The position numbers and the translations under genes are program-made. The notes beneath the pieces were generated by a model. That model was not told where the DNA came from. It ran no database searches and saw only the letters and a program-made list of their open reading frames with translations. From Pempheris klunzingeri (taxonomy: Eukaryota; Chordata; Actinopteri; Acropomatiformes; Pempheridae), in contig NC_092016.1 in the NCBI RefSeq assembly GCF_042242105.1, forward strand, positions 8,136,501 to 8,200,500: a DNA stretch of 64,000 nt. The letters are read 5' to 3'. Shown here one piece after another: positions 1 through 14,010 of the stretch. How positions within the stretch are numbered: position 1 is the stretch's first letter; the number at the start of each line of letters is the position of its first letter.

Positions 1-3000
1 GGTCAAGCAATCTGCCAACAACCTGTTGTACGAATGTGACGCTGATTCGATGTTGGAGAGCTGTGGAAAAGTGGAAAGTGAGATTGAAAATATCTGAAAG
101 GCAAAACCTTCACCCGCTAGGTGTTGTTTGTGTTTATTTATATTTATATACAACTAACTATAAGAAGAAGAAACTGCAGGATAGAAATGCCAAAAATATA
201 GCTGAGGTCATTTAGAGACAGTCTCTGTGGTGCAGCTAATAGGAATACGCTCAGTCTAGGCAAGATCTGTGTTTGTCAGCCACTTAGGGCCAAATACTCC
301 ACAGTATGAAATAAAGAGCTGAGAGAGGGTTCCTTCAACAGCTGGGTGTGTGTCTGGTTGTGGTTTTATAAGAGAATAACAAATACAGCATTTGTAAACA
401 CTGCTTTCACTCATACGCTGTAATATATATAATATTACCAAACTAATACAAACTATATTACCAGTGCTGAGTGAAAATGATATTTAACGTTCTTAAAGAG
501 AGAAGAATAAATGTGCAACAATAGGTAAAAACACTAACTTGTAACTTCAAGGATGTTGTTTGAATCATCCTGTTTTGCAATAATGGCCGCCACTTGCTGT
601 ATACTTGTTACACAGCTACATACTAAAGACTTGAAGACTGACTTGCAAGTGATTTTATTGATTTAAAAATGTTTCGGCTATCAGAACTGTGTCCAAAGCA
701 GCAGCCGGCTACGCAAAGATAATAGACCGCAGAATTACGTAATTGATCAGAATTGAGTATTCAGCAAAGCCGTGTCATAAAATGTTTTAGCAGTCTTGAG
801 ATTTATGTTTTCAATGATGTTCAGCTCTGTTCTGCAACCTTCACCCAGGGAAGAGTCCCCGGTCCATCAGAAAGTTCTACATCACATCTGTGAGCAAGAA
901 GCTGTCCAGAAACCAAAACTGCAACATGGGTCCTGTGGTCAAAATGCAGGAAGAGACACAGGTAAAAATACATAAAGTTTCCAATTAAGGTTTCATCTAG
1001 TCAAAAAGGAAACTTGTTCCCATGTTTCCAAGAGAGTTAAGGTGATCACACATTACAATATACTTGGGTGATCATTCTGGCTGCCCTACAGGGAGGCGGT
1101 AAATGGGCGGTGATGTGTTCTAAATTTAACAGCTAGTAATCTGTCTCTGGAGGAGGCCATTTATCGCACCCAATGACTTTAACACGGCTGTCGCAGCATG
1201 GACCTGTGTTTGACTGAAATCCAGATTGTGTGGAAGCAACTTTCTTCACTTCCTCGCAGTCTATCTATAATCAAGTGTCTATTTAGAGGAAGTGTTCGAA
1301 TAGAAGCTGACGACTCAACTGGCACAACAGCCAATCTCCTGTTTCTGCCTCTCTTTCACAAATAGGATATTAAAGCTGAAGCCGAAGGTCTGCGCAGTCT
1401 TCTTATCTGAACACCATGGGAACTTGGCTTTCTCTCCATGCGGACTTACATTGATGTTTAAAGAATTCCCTAACTCAGATAGACATTAGTGTAATACTAT
1501 ACAATTAATCTCCTTTTGGTTAAACTGCTTTTTCATAATCTGGTGCAAAGCTGTATCAGATGTTGACTGATTTCCTGTTTAGCTCCTCACTGCCAGGCCT
1601 GTTCACACAAAGGAATGACACAGCAGGCTATTACAAATGCTGTCAAACTGAAATCACCTAACTATGTCACCTGCGTATATGTTTCTTAAATTGACATTTA
1701 AAGGTAATTTCAGTTTGCTCTATGTCTTCAAAAAGCACTGAAAGTCCTCCCAATAAATGGCATCATATATTAACTCTACATTTAGATTGTGTAAGAGTAC
1801 AGTAGGTGAAAGTAAAGGAGGTCCAGCAAAGTAGGCTCCTTGTCAGTTTACCTCTAGCTACTGTGGTCATAGCTTGCTATGCTAACACGGCTATTTAACC
1901 ATCCTTTACACAACCGGCAGAAGAAACTCGCAACCTCATGACGACATAAAATACGTTCCTCCCCACAGGTCACCATCAGCTCTGCCCATGGTGAAGTGGC
2001 GAAGGTTTCATCTGAGCTTTGAGGTGACATAATGCATATACCCAGTGGAGGAGAACAGATTATTTGTTGCATCCATCAAGGGGTTTTCCATTGGCAGAGT
2101 GCAGGTAGACGAGTGGTGCTGGTAGCTTGTACTTAGGAGCCATGTGAAACTGCTCCACAGTCCACTACTGTACGCATTTTCAAATCTTCTGTCTTCAAAA
2201 ATGATTTTATTCAATAATAGCCAAAAGAAAAGACAGGTATGAATGCATGACTGGATATCTCAGCAACACTGACTCCATGTTGCATTCAAAGTCATTCCCA
2301 GTCGTCCAATAACCAGCCTGCTGCATTGATAGTGCAGTTTCGTTTCTAGGACAGCATGATCTAAGTAATTTTAAGCAGTATTTCATAAAAGCTTCCACAC
2401 AGGCGGTAGTTGATGACATACATATTATAGTATTCTTAACAAAAGAAAAAAAAAATTTCTGAGGCCCAACCACACGTCTTCGACATTTAGGTTGCTGCTG
2501 TTTTTTTGAGTGCTTTCTTTTCATTCAGTTCTTCAAAGCAGAGAGGGTAAAGTGACAGATGACAAAAGCTCCAGGCCAGATCAAAACCAAGGACACAGTT
2601 GTACGGGTTGCACCTTCGCCAACTTTGTCACCACAACACAATGACACGTTTGTTTGTTGAAGAGCACGCTATAAATAAACCTGAATCCTTATTTGCTCAG
2701 AGTCCAAAAGACAGAACAAAGTGTTCCATTAGAAAATGGGAATTGAGTTTGTCTCTGGCGCCGTCTTGTCTGTTCAATGTATTGACTTCAAAGTGGCCAC
2801 ATTTTAGGATGCTAATTTGTAACTGAGCTAGATGATTTAGCGTAACTATGGCTGTCTCTCTTAGTAGCAGGGATTCTCCTGAGCAGCTTTTTCAGTGTTT
2901 AATTGAAAGCTGAGCAATTAACATGCAATTACTTCTCAAACACAGTAACGAATAAGCTAATGGACCATACACGAGTAACAATGAGAATTGCTTTATTCCA

Positions 3001-4243
3001 ACCATGTGAAATACTTGTATATTATAGGAAAATCATTAAGTTTGTTTCCAATGTGATTAAATGCTTCCAAACTTCCTCAACTGATCAAATAAAAAAAACA
3101 TCTAATGAATGGATTCTATAAAAGTTAGTCATATTATTAGACAATTAAGGTTATTTTGCTATTGCTGTTTGTTAGATCATGTTTCAATGTAGGAGTGTAT
3201 TTTAATATATATGACTAATTTTAGAGCAGATTCCCAGAAATTACATCATCAGTAATGTACAGTGTAAACAGATATATGGCCAGATGGTGTTGTTGCTTCA
3301 CACTTTGCATCTCTTACTGTTCATACTATAACCAACTGCACAAGTTTCATTTGATCCGTAGGCTTTACTCGTCAGTAGCATTTGGTACATAAGCCTTCAA
3401 ATGGGTTTATAAAGCCTGTGTTTGTACAAGGTAGACATCTTATCAAGACTGACTTAAGTGTTTTACAAGATTGGAGCTATTTTACAAAGGCATTTTTCAT
3501 TTATGGTGCACATTTCAGTTCTGAATCATATTTGTATTTGTCAAAAGACTGCCCAGAATTTTGGTAATTTTCTCTGGCTTTGGTTCATGTGCAGCTGCTT
3601 TAAAATACTGGAGTCTTGCCTCCAAGATAATGCTTTCCCCTCTGTGTTTAGCAGGTGGAATGAGAACCTGTCTGACAGCAGATTTGTCATGGATGTTGAC
3701 CATGTACTGCTGCTTCATCACTTCCAGGCCTCTGTGTGGGTGTTTGTGACCTACCAGGCCTGGACACAGACCCAGATCAGCCTGCTCTTTGGGAAATAAT
3801 AACTACTTTCGCAGGAACAGGTTGAAGGTTAGGACAGAAATCCAATAATAAACCGTGCTCTAAGTCCTTGTTCCTGCGTACTGGATCCTGCATTGACATT
3901 CCCCATATGTCAATAGATCCACTTTCTGATAGAGCTGACTTAGTGCTGTAGACGCTAAAGAGCTTTGTACAGCAAATGTCAAAACCAGCTGGCTTCATTG
4001 ACTGACCTTCAGCCCCCACAGTTCAAGTTGACACCAACAACAATGACTCTTTCTTTAACAAAAGATGATGACACGCTGAGTCAGTCAGCAGAGTTAAATG
4101 GCAAACCTTTGGAGACTTTCAAATTTCTATACAGAATTATTTTCGACTACTTTTATGCAAGTAATAGCGAGCTCCCATTAACAGACACGACTGGGTTCTG
4201 TCAGTGAAACAAGCTTGATTTGCCGTGGGATGTCTCGCAGATT

Positions 4244-4279
4244 GTGTCACACCGGTGAAATGTGTGCAGGGTGTGACAC
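4244..4279. promoter_or_regulatory. Inverted pair of T-box-like half-sites
   Basis: GTGTCACACC at 4244-4253 is mirrored exactly by GGTGTGACAC at 4270-4279, with 16 nt between. The core TCACACC/GGTGTGA is the half-site bound by T-box factors. The perfect inversion is seen directly; binding is inference. A plain hairpin or chance is the alternative. Confidence 0.25.
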
Positions 4280-4639
4280 CACTGTGTGTACTTTAAGCCC
4301 GTCCATTACCGCCCACTTAATCGGCTACTATTTTAATTAAGTGACTGGATCAAAGAATCAAATTCAGATTCAGTTTCTGTTTTGCTTTTTCTTTAGCCTG
4401 CACTCTGTATCTGTCTCTTTTGGAGATATCACAACTGAAAAATTAAAACATATCCACAATCAAGCTGCTCTGTGTAAAGTGCTAGCATGTGACGTTAGCT
4501 CCTCTTCCAGTACGCAGACTGTAAAAGCAGCAAGGTGTAAATCAAGCTCTGTCCGATGAAACACCTTACAGGATGGAAGCCTAAATGAGGATTTATAGTT
4601 GTGTGCTAAGGGATTACAGCATAGTTTCGGAGCCTACGC

Positions 4640-4662
4640 ATGTATGTATGTATGTATGTATA
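4640..4662. repeat. TATG microsatellite
   Basis: Five to six tandem copies of the tetranucleotide TATG, uninterrupted. It is a simple repeat with no associated gene. Confidence 0.85.
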
Positions 4663-6493
4663 GCTATGTGTTAAATCAAAACTTATGTACACCTATGTGC
4701 AACTTAACCAATGTCAACACAGCGGTTAACCCCTTGAGTCAAATATAACTCCAGCCTAGGTGGCTTGCAGGACTCCTAGTGTGGATACAGAAGTCTGCTG
4801 TGGCAAAAAATGCATTTACCTTATAACACATTTAATAAAATTAATTAAAAATGAATAAAAGACATGGCATATGAGAGACAGCAAGGAGGAAAAAAGGGAC
4901 AAAAGTTTCTAATACAAGTTCAACATGAAGTGACCAAGATGATGCAGGCCTACAAAACTGACTAAACCACTCAGTAAAAGGCCTCATTCCTGTTTTTGTC
5001 TGTGGACCATGAGACCATGTGATCTTAGAATAAATACTAAGGCACCCTGAGGACCGGCTGAACCCTGAGGAGACCCATTTAGCATATATGATCATGTAAT
5101 CTAAATATGATTTGTACGGAAGGAGCAATAACTTACACTTCAGATGACTCCAGTTATGTTTCATGGGGGTCGCCACCACAACAACAGTGGGAATACACTT
5201 GCCTTGCAATATTAAACATTCTGCTTCAATATGAATTATGCATACCATATAAATGTTAAAATGGATTAAGTGCCAAGATATACACAAATTAAATTAAGCG
5301 AAACAAATGCTGTGGATGGTGGAACACTTGTCATCCTAATCTAGATTTACAAGCCAACAGCCAACTACTGCCTGTATCATTATTAACTCCTGCTAGATTG
5401 TCCTCCCTGATGATACTTAAAGTATTATGAATGCAAAGTAGTACTTGAGCAGTACTTTTTTATTTAAAGAGGGTAGTAATTACACAAACATCTAACATTT
5501 GCAGGGACAATTATTCACTGCTTTGTCTGCTTACTAGTTTTACCGATATGATGAACTTGTGAAGCCAAAGATTCTTTGACAAATCTGGAGATATACATTT
5601 TGTTTTATTTGACAATAATAAAAGGTAAAAAAAAAAGGTGACTGCTATCACCCACTACAGCTTATATGGGCAGTTCAGATTATGAATAAAATCCTTTCCA
5701 TAAAAAGAAAGTAGCGCTCAACAACAATCATGCACAGTCCTTTAATAACTGTCCCATTTGAATAAAGAGGCAACTAAAATCTACATATGACCTTAACATA
5801 AAATAGCTCAAAACCTCAACAGAAAATTACAATAATTTAAACGTTTTACTTTCATAACTAAATACTCAATTTCCTCGCACTTAAATACATAGTGCACATT
5901 TCTTGGTCAAAATGTTTTGTTGGGTCTCTGAAGTACGTCACAGAATTACAAAATTTACAACATGTAGGTCTACTGAAGAGCCCTTGCTTGCTATGTCCAA
6001 TTCTATTTCTTGTGAAAGAAAACAAGCACATCCTTGGCCAAGGCATCAACAGTCTGTTAACCACTTACCCCGCAGTGTAAAACAGTCTCTGCAGACACGG
6101 CGGTGGCAGGAATAGCAACGTACTGTTTGGCAAGGACATAAAGTCTCTTGAAACAGCTTTCCTTCCTTTGCCATGAATTAAGTTCATTTTGGTTTTACTT
6201 TTGAGGATTCTCTTGAAACAATGAGATGAATCAATAGCAAAATCGAGTCAAGAAAAAGGTAAAGTCAAACGTGCAGAGGAATGAAGAAAAAGAAAGAATA
6301 AATGAAAATAATAAGAACATAGAATTATAATAAGAGGCTACCAGTTCGCTTTGTACTGAGTGCTTATGAGGGCAAAGTATCAGAACTCAAGCAAAGGCTG
6401 TGAGAAATTAGCTGGTTGAGTTGAGTCTCATCTAGGGGAGCAAGAAATGGGTCCCAGATAGCAGAGATTACTTAATTGAGTTGGTTGTTAACA

Positions 6494-6843
6494 AGGGCAG
6501 TGTGGTGGTGGTTTGCACTGCTGCCTCACAGCCAGATGGATCCAGGTTGTGGCTGGCAGAGAGGCAGTTTGCACTTTGAACCTGAGGCCTTTCTGTGCGG
6601 AGTTTGCATGTTCTCCCTGTGCTTAATACTCCGGAGTTCCAAAACATCCAGGTTAATTGGAGACTCTAAATTGCCCGTCGGTGTGAATGTGGGTGCGAAT
6701 GGTTGTCTGTCTCAATGTATCGGTCCTGTGATTGGCTGACGACCAGTCCAGGGTGAACCCCGCCTCTCGCTCAATGTCAGCTGGGATTGGCTCCAGCCCC
6801 CCTGCGACCTTTAAAGATAAGCGGTATAGACAATGGATGAATG
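6494..6843 (+). mobile_element. tRNA-derived SINE, near full length (copy A)
   Basis: This is a diverged copy of a very common teleost SINE. The 5' part has the tRNA-like head that contains CTGCCTCACAGC. It is followed by the conserved body (TGTGCGGAGTTTGCATGTTC, then GACCAGTCCAGGGTG and CAGCTGGGATTGGCTCCAG) and the GATAAGCGGTATAGACAATG end leading into the GGAT-type tail. Copies B and C share the body. I think it belongs to the V-SINE/AFC-like group, from memory; the subfamily is uncertain. I could not find a convincing target-site duplication, and the head carries extra sequence, so the copy is old. Confidence 0.75.
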
Positions 6844-9800
6844 TTAGTTTTGGGATCTTTGAGGATTTTCAAGCCAAGACAGGTAAGGTGATCAACTATT
6901 TTTTGAGTGCTTACTTGACCTGTACAGAGTGCCTTGTAAATGGCTATTTATTTCCTTGGTGTTAGTTAACAGGATGCCTGGCCTCGACTTGATGCAATGG
7001 ATCGACTTTGAGACTTGGGCAACCTTGAGCTGCCACACCAGAACACTCCCAGACTTATCCTCAACTTCAAATTGCTTTTGTCTTAATTTTAAGAGGAAGT
7101 TGTTTATTTGATCACCCAGAATACAGTTGTGTCCATATTTAAGCTTCATTGTCTTATTATAGTCTGTTATAATGGCTAATTAAATGAGAATTACCCACTG
7201 CTGTAGTTTTTGAATATGAGAATAAACTGAACCCTCCATATGTCTACTAAATTCCTGGATTTCAGGTTGTTTAGACCCTGCACTCGCATGACATTTGGGG
7301 ACAGGCCTGAGGACAGTCTGTCTAAATAGGGATCTAAATAGCAAAAGTCATTGCCATTTTTTTTTGTTTGAGTTACAAGCACCTGGAAGGAAGTCAAAAC
7401 ATTTCATCCATATTTCAACTGCAAATACTGAGGAAGGTTAACTGACAATAATTAATGTGCTGATTGGTGATAGCTAATGATAATTGTAGAAACAAATACA
7501 TGTGAAACATTCTCTGTAGTCTATGCTTTATCAGCTCTAAGTGCTTAGCTTTAAGATCACTAGCAGTTTGCTGTGGTTAACCATGCAGGCTTATAAGTCA
7601 GGTTATGAGGTCATAAGTGACTGAAAGTTAGTTTCAGAAGTTGTCAAAGCGTTCAGTAACGCCGTGCTGAACTAACTCAAACATCCTCTCGCATAATTCT
7701 TTTCACATACCAAGTTTTGTGTAGTGGTTTTTCCAACACGGAGAGAGAGCTAAAACCTGAGCTGTAGAAGTAACACTGGCTTTGGTGGCTTGAAAAGTCT
7801 TTACCTTTGTTGGAGGTGTTTGCCTTTGGTGTTATCAGACTTTTCCATGTACTTAGTTTAGATAAAAGAAGTAAACACACTGAGAGGAGCACTGACCGAA
7901 CACATCGATGTCAGAATCATGTGCAGTACTGCCGCAGGGAGTGAAGCCTTTGCAAGTAAACTTTCTGTAATATTTTGCCCTGCCTCTGTGGCACAGTAGC
8001 CCTTCACAAAATGAGTGCTACTAAATCTCACCAGTGGTTTACAGTTGGGGCTCTCAAGCATTCCTGTCTTCTTTCAGGAACTCCAGTCAAACCTGTTTAA
8101 ACAGACTATATTTGGATCATCATGTTTAATGTAGGACATTGTTTTTACTTGGCTACAGTTAGTTGGGTGTATTACCTATCCTTTAGTTTTACAAACCCTC
8201 CAGATGGAGCAGTGTTTGAGAACCTGATTAATGACCACTCATACTCTGACTTGAGTGAAACTTTGTCTCAATTTAGAACTTTTTCACCCTTGATTTTGTA
8301 TAGCAGAGTTAAGACCTCACATGATGTAACATCTCAAAACTGTATGGTGTTAGATTAGTGCAAGCAACACCAGAGCCCGTTTTAGCTGGCTTTAACAAGT
8401 GGAGAGACGAGAACAGATGAGACACAGCATGAGGGGCATGACACAGCGGAGCCAGAAGAAGTGCCTTCATAAACTCCCACCTGGTGCCCCACCTAAAAAT
8501 CCTGTACCTTGTTAAAATTTCTCAGCTGAGCCCCAAGAAAAGAAGCCTATGTCTCACTTCATACTTTATAATACCTCAATAATTGCAGAGATTCTCTGCT
8601 GTTCTGTGACTGATCACCTAGAACCAAGCACTTGAAACAGGCCCTCATATTCTGAATTCACATCCCTCAGCGTTAACATTTCGTAATGGAGTTATATGAA
8701 CTATTGTATGAACAGACTGTATGTATTTAATAAAGATATAATTAAATCTTGCTTTGACAGAGTGAACTTACTGCTATTTCTAAATAGGCTATTTCATTCT
8801 AGCTACAACAGAACATAAGAGCTCTCTTTGACTTCACTGACTCTGAATTAAAAAGTGGCATCTTTCTAATTGAGCACTTTATAAAGAATTTAAACTAGAA
8901 CACCACCTGTCTTCAGACCCTGTTAGCCTGCCAATTCAACTTCAATAAATTTTAACTACACTGGATTCATTTTAGAGCACATTTTTCTTACAAGCACAAT
9001 TAGAGAACACATTTGCATAATGACATTGGATCAGTAAGTGCAAGTATAGACAATAAACCTACATATTAATTGTCCTTGTGGATGCCTCTTGTCTTTGATG
9101 GGCACCAAGTAGCCTAACATCATTATACTAAACAATAAAACATTCAAATTGGTAAGATATGATCTTATTCTTTGTCTTTATCAATTCATGTGCCCATTTA
9201 GAGAGAGAAATAGTGCCCATTTCCTCTGACTAATTGCTTTGACCTGCTATGCTGTTGTAATAGGATTTTGAAAGAGCCATTTTCTAAGGGATTATAGGGC
9301 TGGTTGGTATAACTCGCAGCCTCCAGTGCACGCTCTTCCTTGAGTCAGTTTCATTTAAGAAGGTCAAAATACCTTACAGGGGCTGAGTCCAAGGGAATAA
9401 ATGCCTTTATACTGTCTGTACATTGGGGATTTTAATTTATCCCCTAGTGTGTTTGTACAAAATGGCTCTAGAAATATTTGGTGCTGCATCTGTAATTTCT
9501 CCAAAACTTTGCTATTACATGAAGACATATAACATGTATGTCAGACTTGATTCACAACATATAAACTGGTAAAATCTCATAAGGCGTTATGGAGGATTAC
9601 AAAGAATTGCACCACTTGGTCAGGGTGGGGGGGTGAGGCAACGTTTGGTCACATTGTAATTTCCAGTCAAATCAAAGTTCTTTGTGAAGTTTACTTATTA
9701 AAGTGACTGTATAGGCATACTCGTTAAAACTACACAAAATCCAAGTTTGGCCTGGGAGCAGGCAATAATCTTGTCAAAGAAATCCAATTAAAAGCACCTG

Positions 9801-12219
9801 GATCCTGAGGAAACAGGGGAGACTGGTACCTTTTAAAAAAGCTATTTCTGAGAGCCGCAGGCCACTGGGGGCTACCAGGGCTCTGCTGCTAATAGTCTGA
9901 AGGAGCTGGGATTCCCTTTTCTGACATACGATCCAATGACATATGTACAGAGGACCATGTAAGCACGCTAGCATACACCCTGATCCTGATCTGTATCCTT
10001 TGATATTGGGTCTCTGCCAATACCAAGTACGACCCAGTACTGGATTTGCCTAAATGTTAATTTCATACGTATTTGACAAATTGCAGTGACAGCTGTAGCC
10101 TTCTAAATTTGGCCCACCTTATTTTATATGAGGTACTGATCCAAATACTGAAGGTCCTGATTCAAAACTGTAAAGCTGATCAGCTTGAATTATAATTATG
10201 ATGTGAATAAAAGTTAAACTGGGAGAATGTGCTCACATTTTTCCACATCCAAACTCTTTCTGTCACATATGGAACAAACTTGCTTGCACTAAGAAAAGCT
10301 GTGTTGCAATGCTGACAGGATGAGGTGGGCAAAACACAGTAGAGTTCAGTAAAGGAAGTATGGGATTGATAGGCTTTATTTTAACCATCACTGATCCATT
10401 ACAGTATGCCCAGATCAGCCCAGACACTGATCCTGAGACGGGCTCAAACATCCCTATGAAACACTCTATCAACCTGACAAATGTATAAAGTACTCATACT
10501 ACTAATATTCTGACTGTCCTTCATTTCAAATGATCTTCAACACACAATAGAGGCCTTATATCAACATAAAATAGGGATCTCTTATGGACATTCCAGCTAC
10601 AATGCAATTATACAGTGTGTATATCTATCGTCAGCCTGCTGTGATAATTAGAAGAATTATCCCAATTTTAAATGTCATTTTAGAAATTGCAATCTTCTGT
10701 AAAAACCTTGTGTTACGGCTTCTTTGTATGACCTTCAGGACAGTCAGTGGGCTAAAGGCATGTCACCTCAAGTGAGAAGGACAAGAGACAAAATGACAAG
10801 AAATTGGTGTAGTACATCTGGCTGTAGTGCTGTTTGCAGTGCCATCACAGAGTCCATCCTCAGTGACAGCAGTAACAGAAAGAAACTGCCCTCGTTTTTT
10901 TTTTCCATTATGATGTTTCTTCATTTAGACTATATGTAGTTGCTGGTAACTTAAGTTGACTGTTGAATGATTGATTATCACTCATGTCTTTATAGTTTGA
11001 ATACTACCTAAGAGCAAAAATGAATATCAAATATTGATAATTATCACAATGTTTCAAATTGTTTTCAAGTTTTCAACTTGCAAAAATTATACTTCAGGTA
11101 AACCTGATAGCCTGTAATACTGCAACTCTGAGCATGAATTTTAAATATACATAAAATGTGGAAGCTTATGGCTGTTTCATCCTTACAGAGTAAAACATAA
11201 AAATAACTTTTTTATGGCACATTTATTCCTAAACATGATGGACTGTACAGCCCCTTCCAATCAGAGGATGAGAAAATGGAGCAAAGAAAGATGAAATGAA
11301 GAGTGGAGAAGACCAATCACCTGAGGGGTTTTCAAGGTAACTGAAGCTGAAAGCCAATCATGATGCGGCAGGGTGTCAGGGTGTCACAGGAGGTAGCTAA
11401 TTGGGAGCAAACCCTTCCACACCACGTAGAGATTAAGACAGAGGGCTGGAACAAGTTCAATTGGTTGTGTTGAATAACTTGATAACTTTTTAGGTTTCTG
11501 TTCATTCGTGTGATCTCTACATTTCTGATTATCTACCAAGAATAACGGGCTAATTCTTCTGATCATCTCTGAGAGAACAGCAATAGTACTCGCATATAGG
11601 TGATGCAACAAGGATGGCCATAATTGGCCACAAATCAAAGCATCTCTTTTACATGTGCACCTGCTTTTTAATAGAAAATGCTGTGATGTCTCACTCTTTG
11701 AAGAGAAGCCTGGTTTTCCATTTGAAGCAACGAGTTGTAACTGGATTTGTGACAAACATGATCAAAACAAAAGACCTGCTGCAAAGCAGATTGTAAATTA
11801 GCTTGCAGAATAAAATATCTAAGGAAAATGATTAAAACTAGTTTTTGTTTACTCTGATCTTGAAAGATGTCTTCATTTGTAATTGAGTTCTGGCTAATTA
11901 CAGTTTTTGCTGCTAGCTGGGAAGAAAAGTATGAAAGCAGGGCAGTTAATACCACGGTAATGTACAAAAGCAGTGTTCATATTTCAGAAAGCTTCGTCAG
12001 CTCGACTGGTGACATTTTATTATCAAACAATATTTTTTTCCCCTGGTATATAGCATTCGGTACTTCCTGTGAGCCTGCCTGGATGTATTCTACATCTTGT
12101 ATTGAGTATGAGGATAAATTACTATCTATGACGTGACTGTGTCTTCCTCCACAACTGTCAAACCTGGAAAGTAAAAGCAATTCACAGGAGAGGGAATATT
12201 CTCACACATTTCCTAGAAG

Positions 12220-12274
<55 letters not shown>

Positions 12275-13381
12275 AGAGAGAGAGAGAGGATACGCTGGTT
12301 TCCATAGCAATTGTCGGCACTGTCACATGGTTACCTAGAAACTAGTGCTGTGATGCTGTGCAATTTATTTGTTTATGTTTGGCAAGTCTCCAGCTGTCGC
12401 TTACATAGAACAAAGCCATATCTTGCCATTTTGTTTTTGACAGATGAGAAACTGGCAGTGAAATTTGAGAGGTCGGGTTTGAGAGATGTCAAATGTGCTA
12501 CAAAGGACAAAAAAAACTCCCCCTTGCCTCACATAATTTGTCCAAGTACCATAATTACGTTAACATGTAGAAAACGCTGGGTCACAAGCAGGTCAAGAGG
12601 ACCACTCACAGGCAGTATCAACCCCGAAGCTCCATCTGTTTTGCGTACTGACGTTAGAAACAGATAGTAGCCAGAGTCTCCCAGGCCATACTGAATGGAG
12701 TTTAAATGCAAAGGCTGCCTCAAGTAATTAATGTAAATATGAATCTCTCTTCAAAGCCTCACTTTCACCTTTGATGAAGACAAGCAAATGCTCTTTTTGT
12801 CTAAAAGCCTGATCCATTTTTTCCCCATAATTTGATGATACTTGCAAGTTGCTGAATTATGGTAATAACATTTTAAAGTATCAGAACCTCTTATTACTTA
12901 TAGATACTGAACTAAACCCAGAGTAGTAACATATCAGATACTTTTGGCTTGAATGTATGATTGCTCAGAAACATGTCTCCATAATAAAATATATTTCACT
13001 GTGAGATTGCAGACATAAATCTACTGACAGATAGTATGATGTCTCAGATCATAATGAAGTATGATGACAATTAAAAGCACTAATACAACCAAATGTGACC
13101 AAAGTGCCTTGCTCAGTTGGAATAATTAAATGGGTTTTATTGCAATACAATTTTAGAAATTACCCCATGAAACACAACTGATCATTTTAAAAGATAATGT
13201 CCTAAACGATGATGAGTACGATTGAACTAAAATTTCATACAGATGAATATCTACTATTTTATGAATGAGAGCTACACCTTTGAAGGTAAGATTGAAAAGA
13301 TATACGTCACAGTTAAAAAGAGCACTGTGAGAAAGTGTGAAAATGAAGTGTGCTTGTGTGGCAGCAAGGGTGTAAGAGAGC
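6844..13381. other. Gene-free stretch
   Basis: No supported gene. Contents are AT-rich unique sequence, a GA microsatellite at 12224-12289, and a patch near 9975-10170 with GATCCTGAT/GTATCC/TACTGATCC-like motifs that may be a degenerate DNA-transposon relic which I cannot assign. Open frames of 60 to 120 codons here overlap each other on both strands and have no domain signature. Confidence 0.55.
12224..12289. repeat. GA microsatellite
   Basis: About 33 GA units with one TGG interruption. It lies in gene-free DNA. Confidence 0.95.
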
Positions 13382-13494
13382 GCTTACACCAGGGGTCCCC
13401 AAACTTTTTCCTGTGAGGGCCACATAACTTTTCCCTTCTCTGATGGGGGGCCGGGGTCAGTTTGTAACAGAAAAAGTGTGACGATCGCAGGGGT

Positions 13495-13798
13495 CGGGGT
13501 CTTTCTGTGTGGAGTTTGCATGTTCTCCCCATGCTAGCGTGGGTTCTCTCCGGGTACTCCGGCTTCCTCCCACAATCCAAAGACATGCACATTAGGTTAA
13601 TTGGTGACTCTAAAATTGCCCGTAGGTGTGAGTGTGAGAGTGAGTGGTTGTCTGTCTGTCTTTCTGTATGTGGCCCTGCGATTGGCTGGCGACCAGTCCA
13701 GGGTGTACCCCGCCTCTCGCCCAAAGTAAGCTGGGATAGGCTCCAGCTCCCCCCGCGACCCTGACGGATAAGCGGTATAGAAAATGGATGGATGGATG
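13495..13798 (+). mobile_element. 5'-truncated SINE inside the hAT element (copy B)
   Basis: This is the same SINE body as copies A and C, lacking the tRNA-like head. It starts near CGGGGTCTTTCTGTG and ends in tandem GGAT. A 12-bp direct repeat, GATCGCAGGGGT, lies at 13483-13494 and 13799-13810, although the GGAT tail makes the right edge ambiguous by a base or two. The 5' truncation and long target duplication fit LINE-driven target-primed reverse transcription. It must be younger than its hAT host. Confidence 0.85.
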
Positions 13799-13862
13799 GA
13801 TCGCAGGGGTGCCTAAACGTAAACATTTATTGTTTTCCAGAAAGCCACACATAACCAAATAT

Positions 13863-14010
13863 TAATAACCCTTTCCGGGATCTTCACAGAAAACAAAGTC
13901 AGGAAATAAATAATACTATTTATGAAATAAATAATAACCAAATAACCCTCTCTGGGATCTTCACAGAAAAAAGTCAGGAAATAAATAACACTATTTCTGA
14001 AATAAAATTA
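13863..14010. repeat. Internal tandem duplication in the hAT element
   Basis: Two imperfect units of about 79 bp follow one another. Each has the order AACCCT-(T/C)-TC, GGGATCTTCACAGAAAA, AAGTCAGGAAATAAATAA and ACTATTT. The units are diverged, so the duplication predates at least some of the element's decay. Confidence 0.7.

Larger units (their letters stand above)
1..6493. other. Gene-free AT-rich stretch
   Basis: I see no supported gene here. Open frames are short, overlap one another and have no recognisable domain. The stretch holds a TATG microsatellite at 4640-4662 and a perfect 10-bp inverted repeat at 4244-4279 made of two T-box-like half-sites. It is probably intergenic or intronic; nothing in it decides which. 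Confidence 0.6.

Noticed and set aside
13272-13826. 184-codon open frame on the minus strand
   Set aside because: It lies across the hAT and SINE sequences, antisense to the SINE, and reflects repeat sequence.
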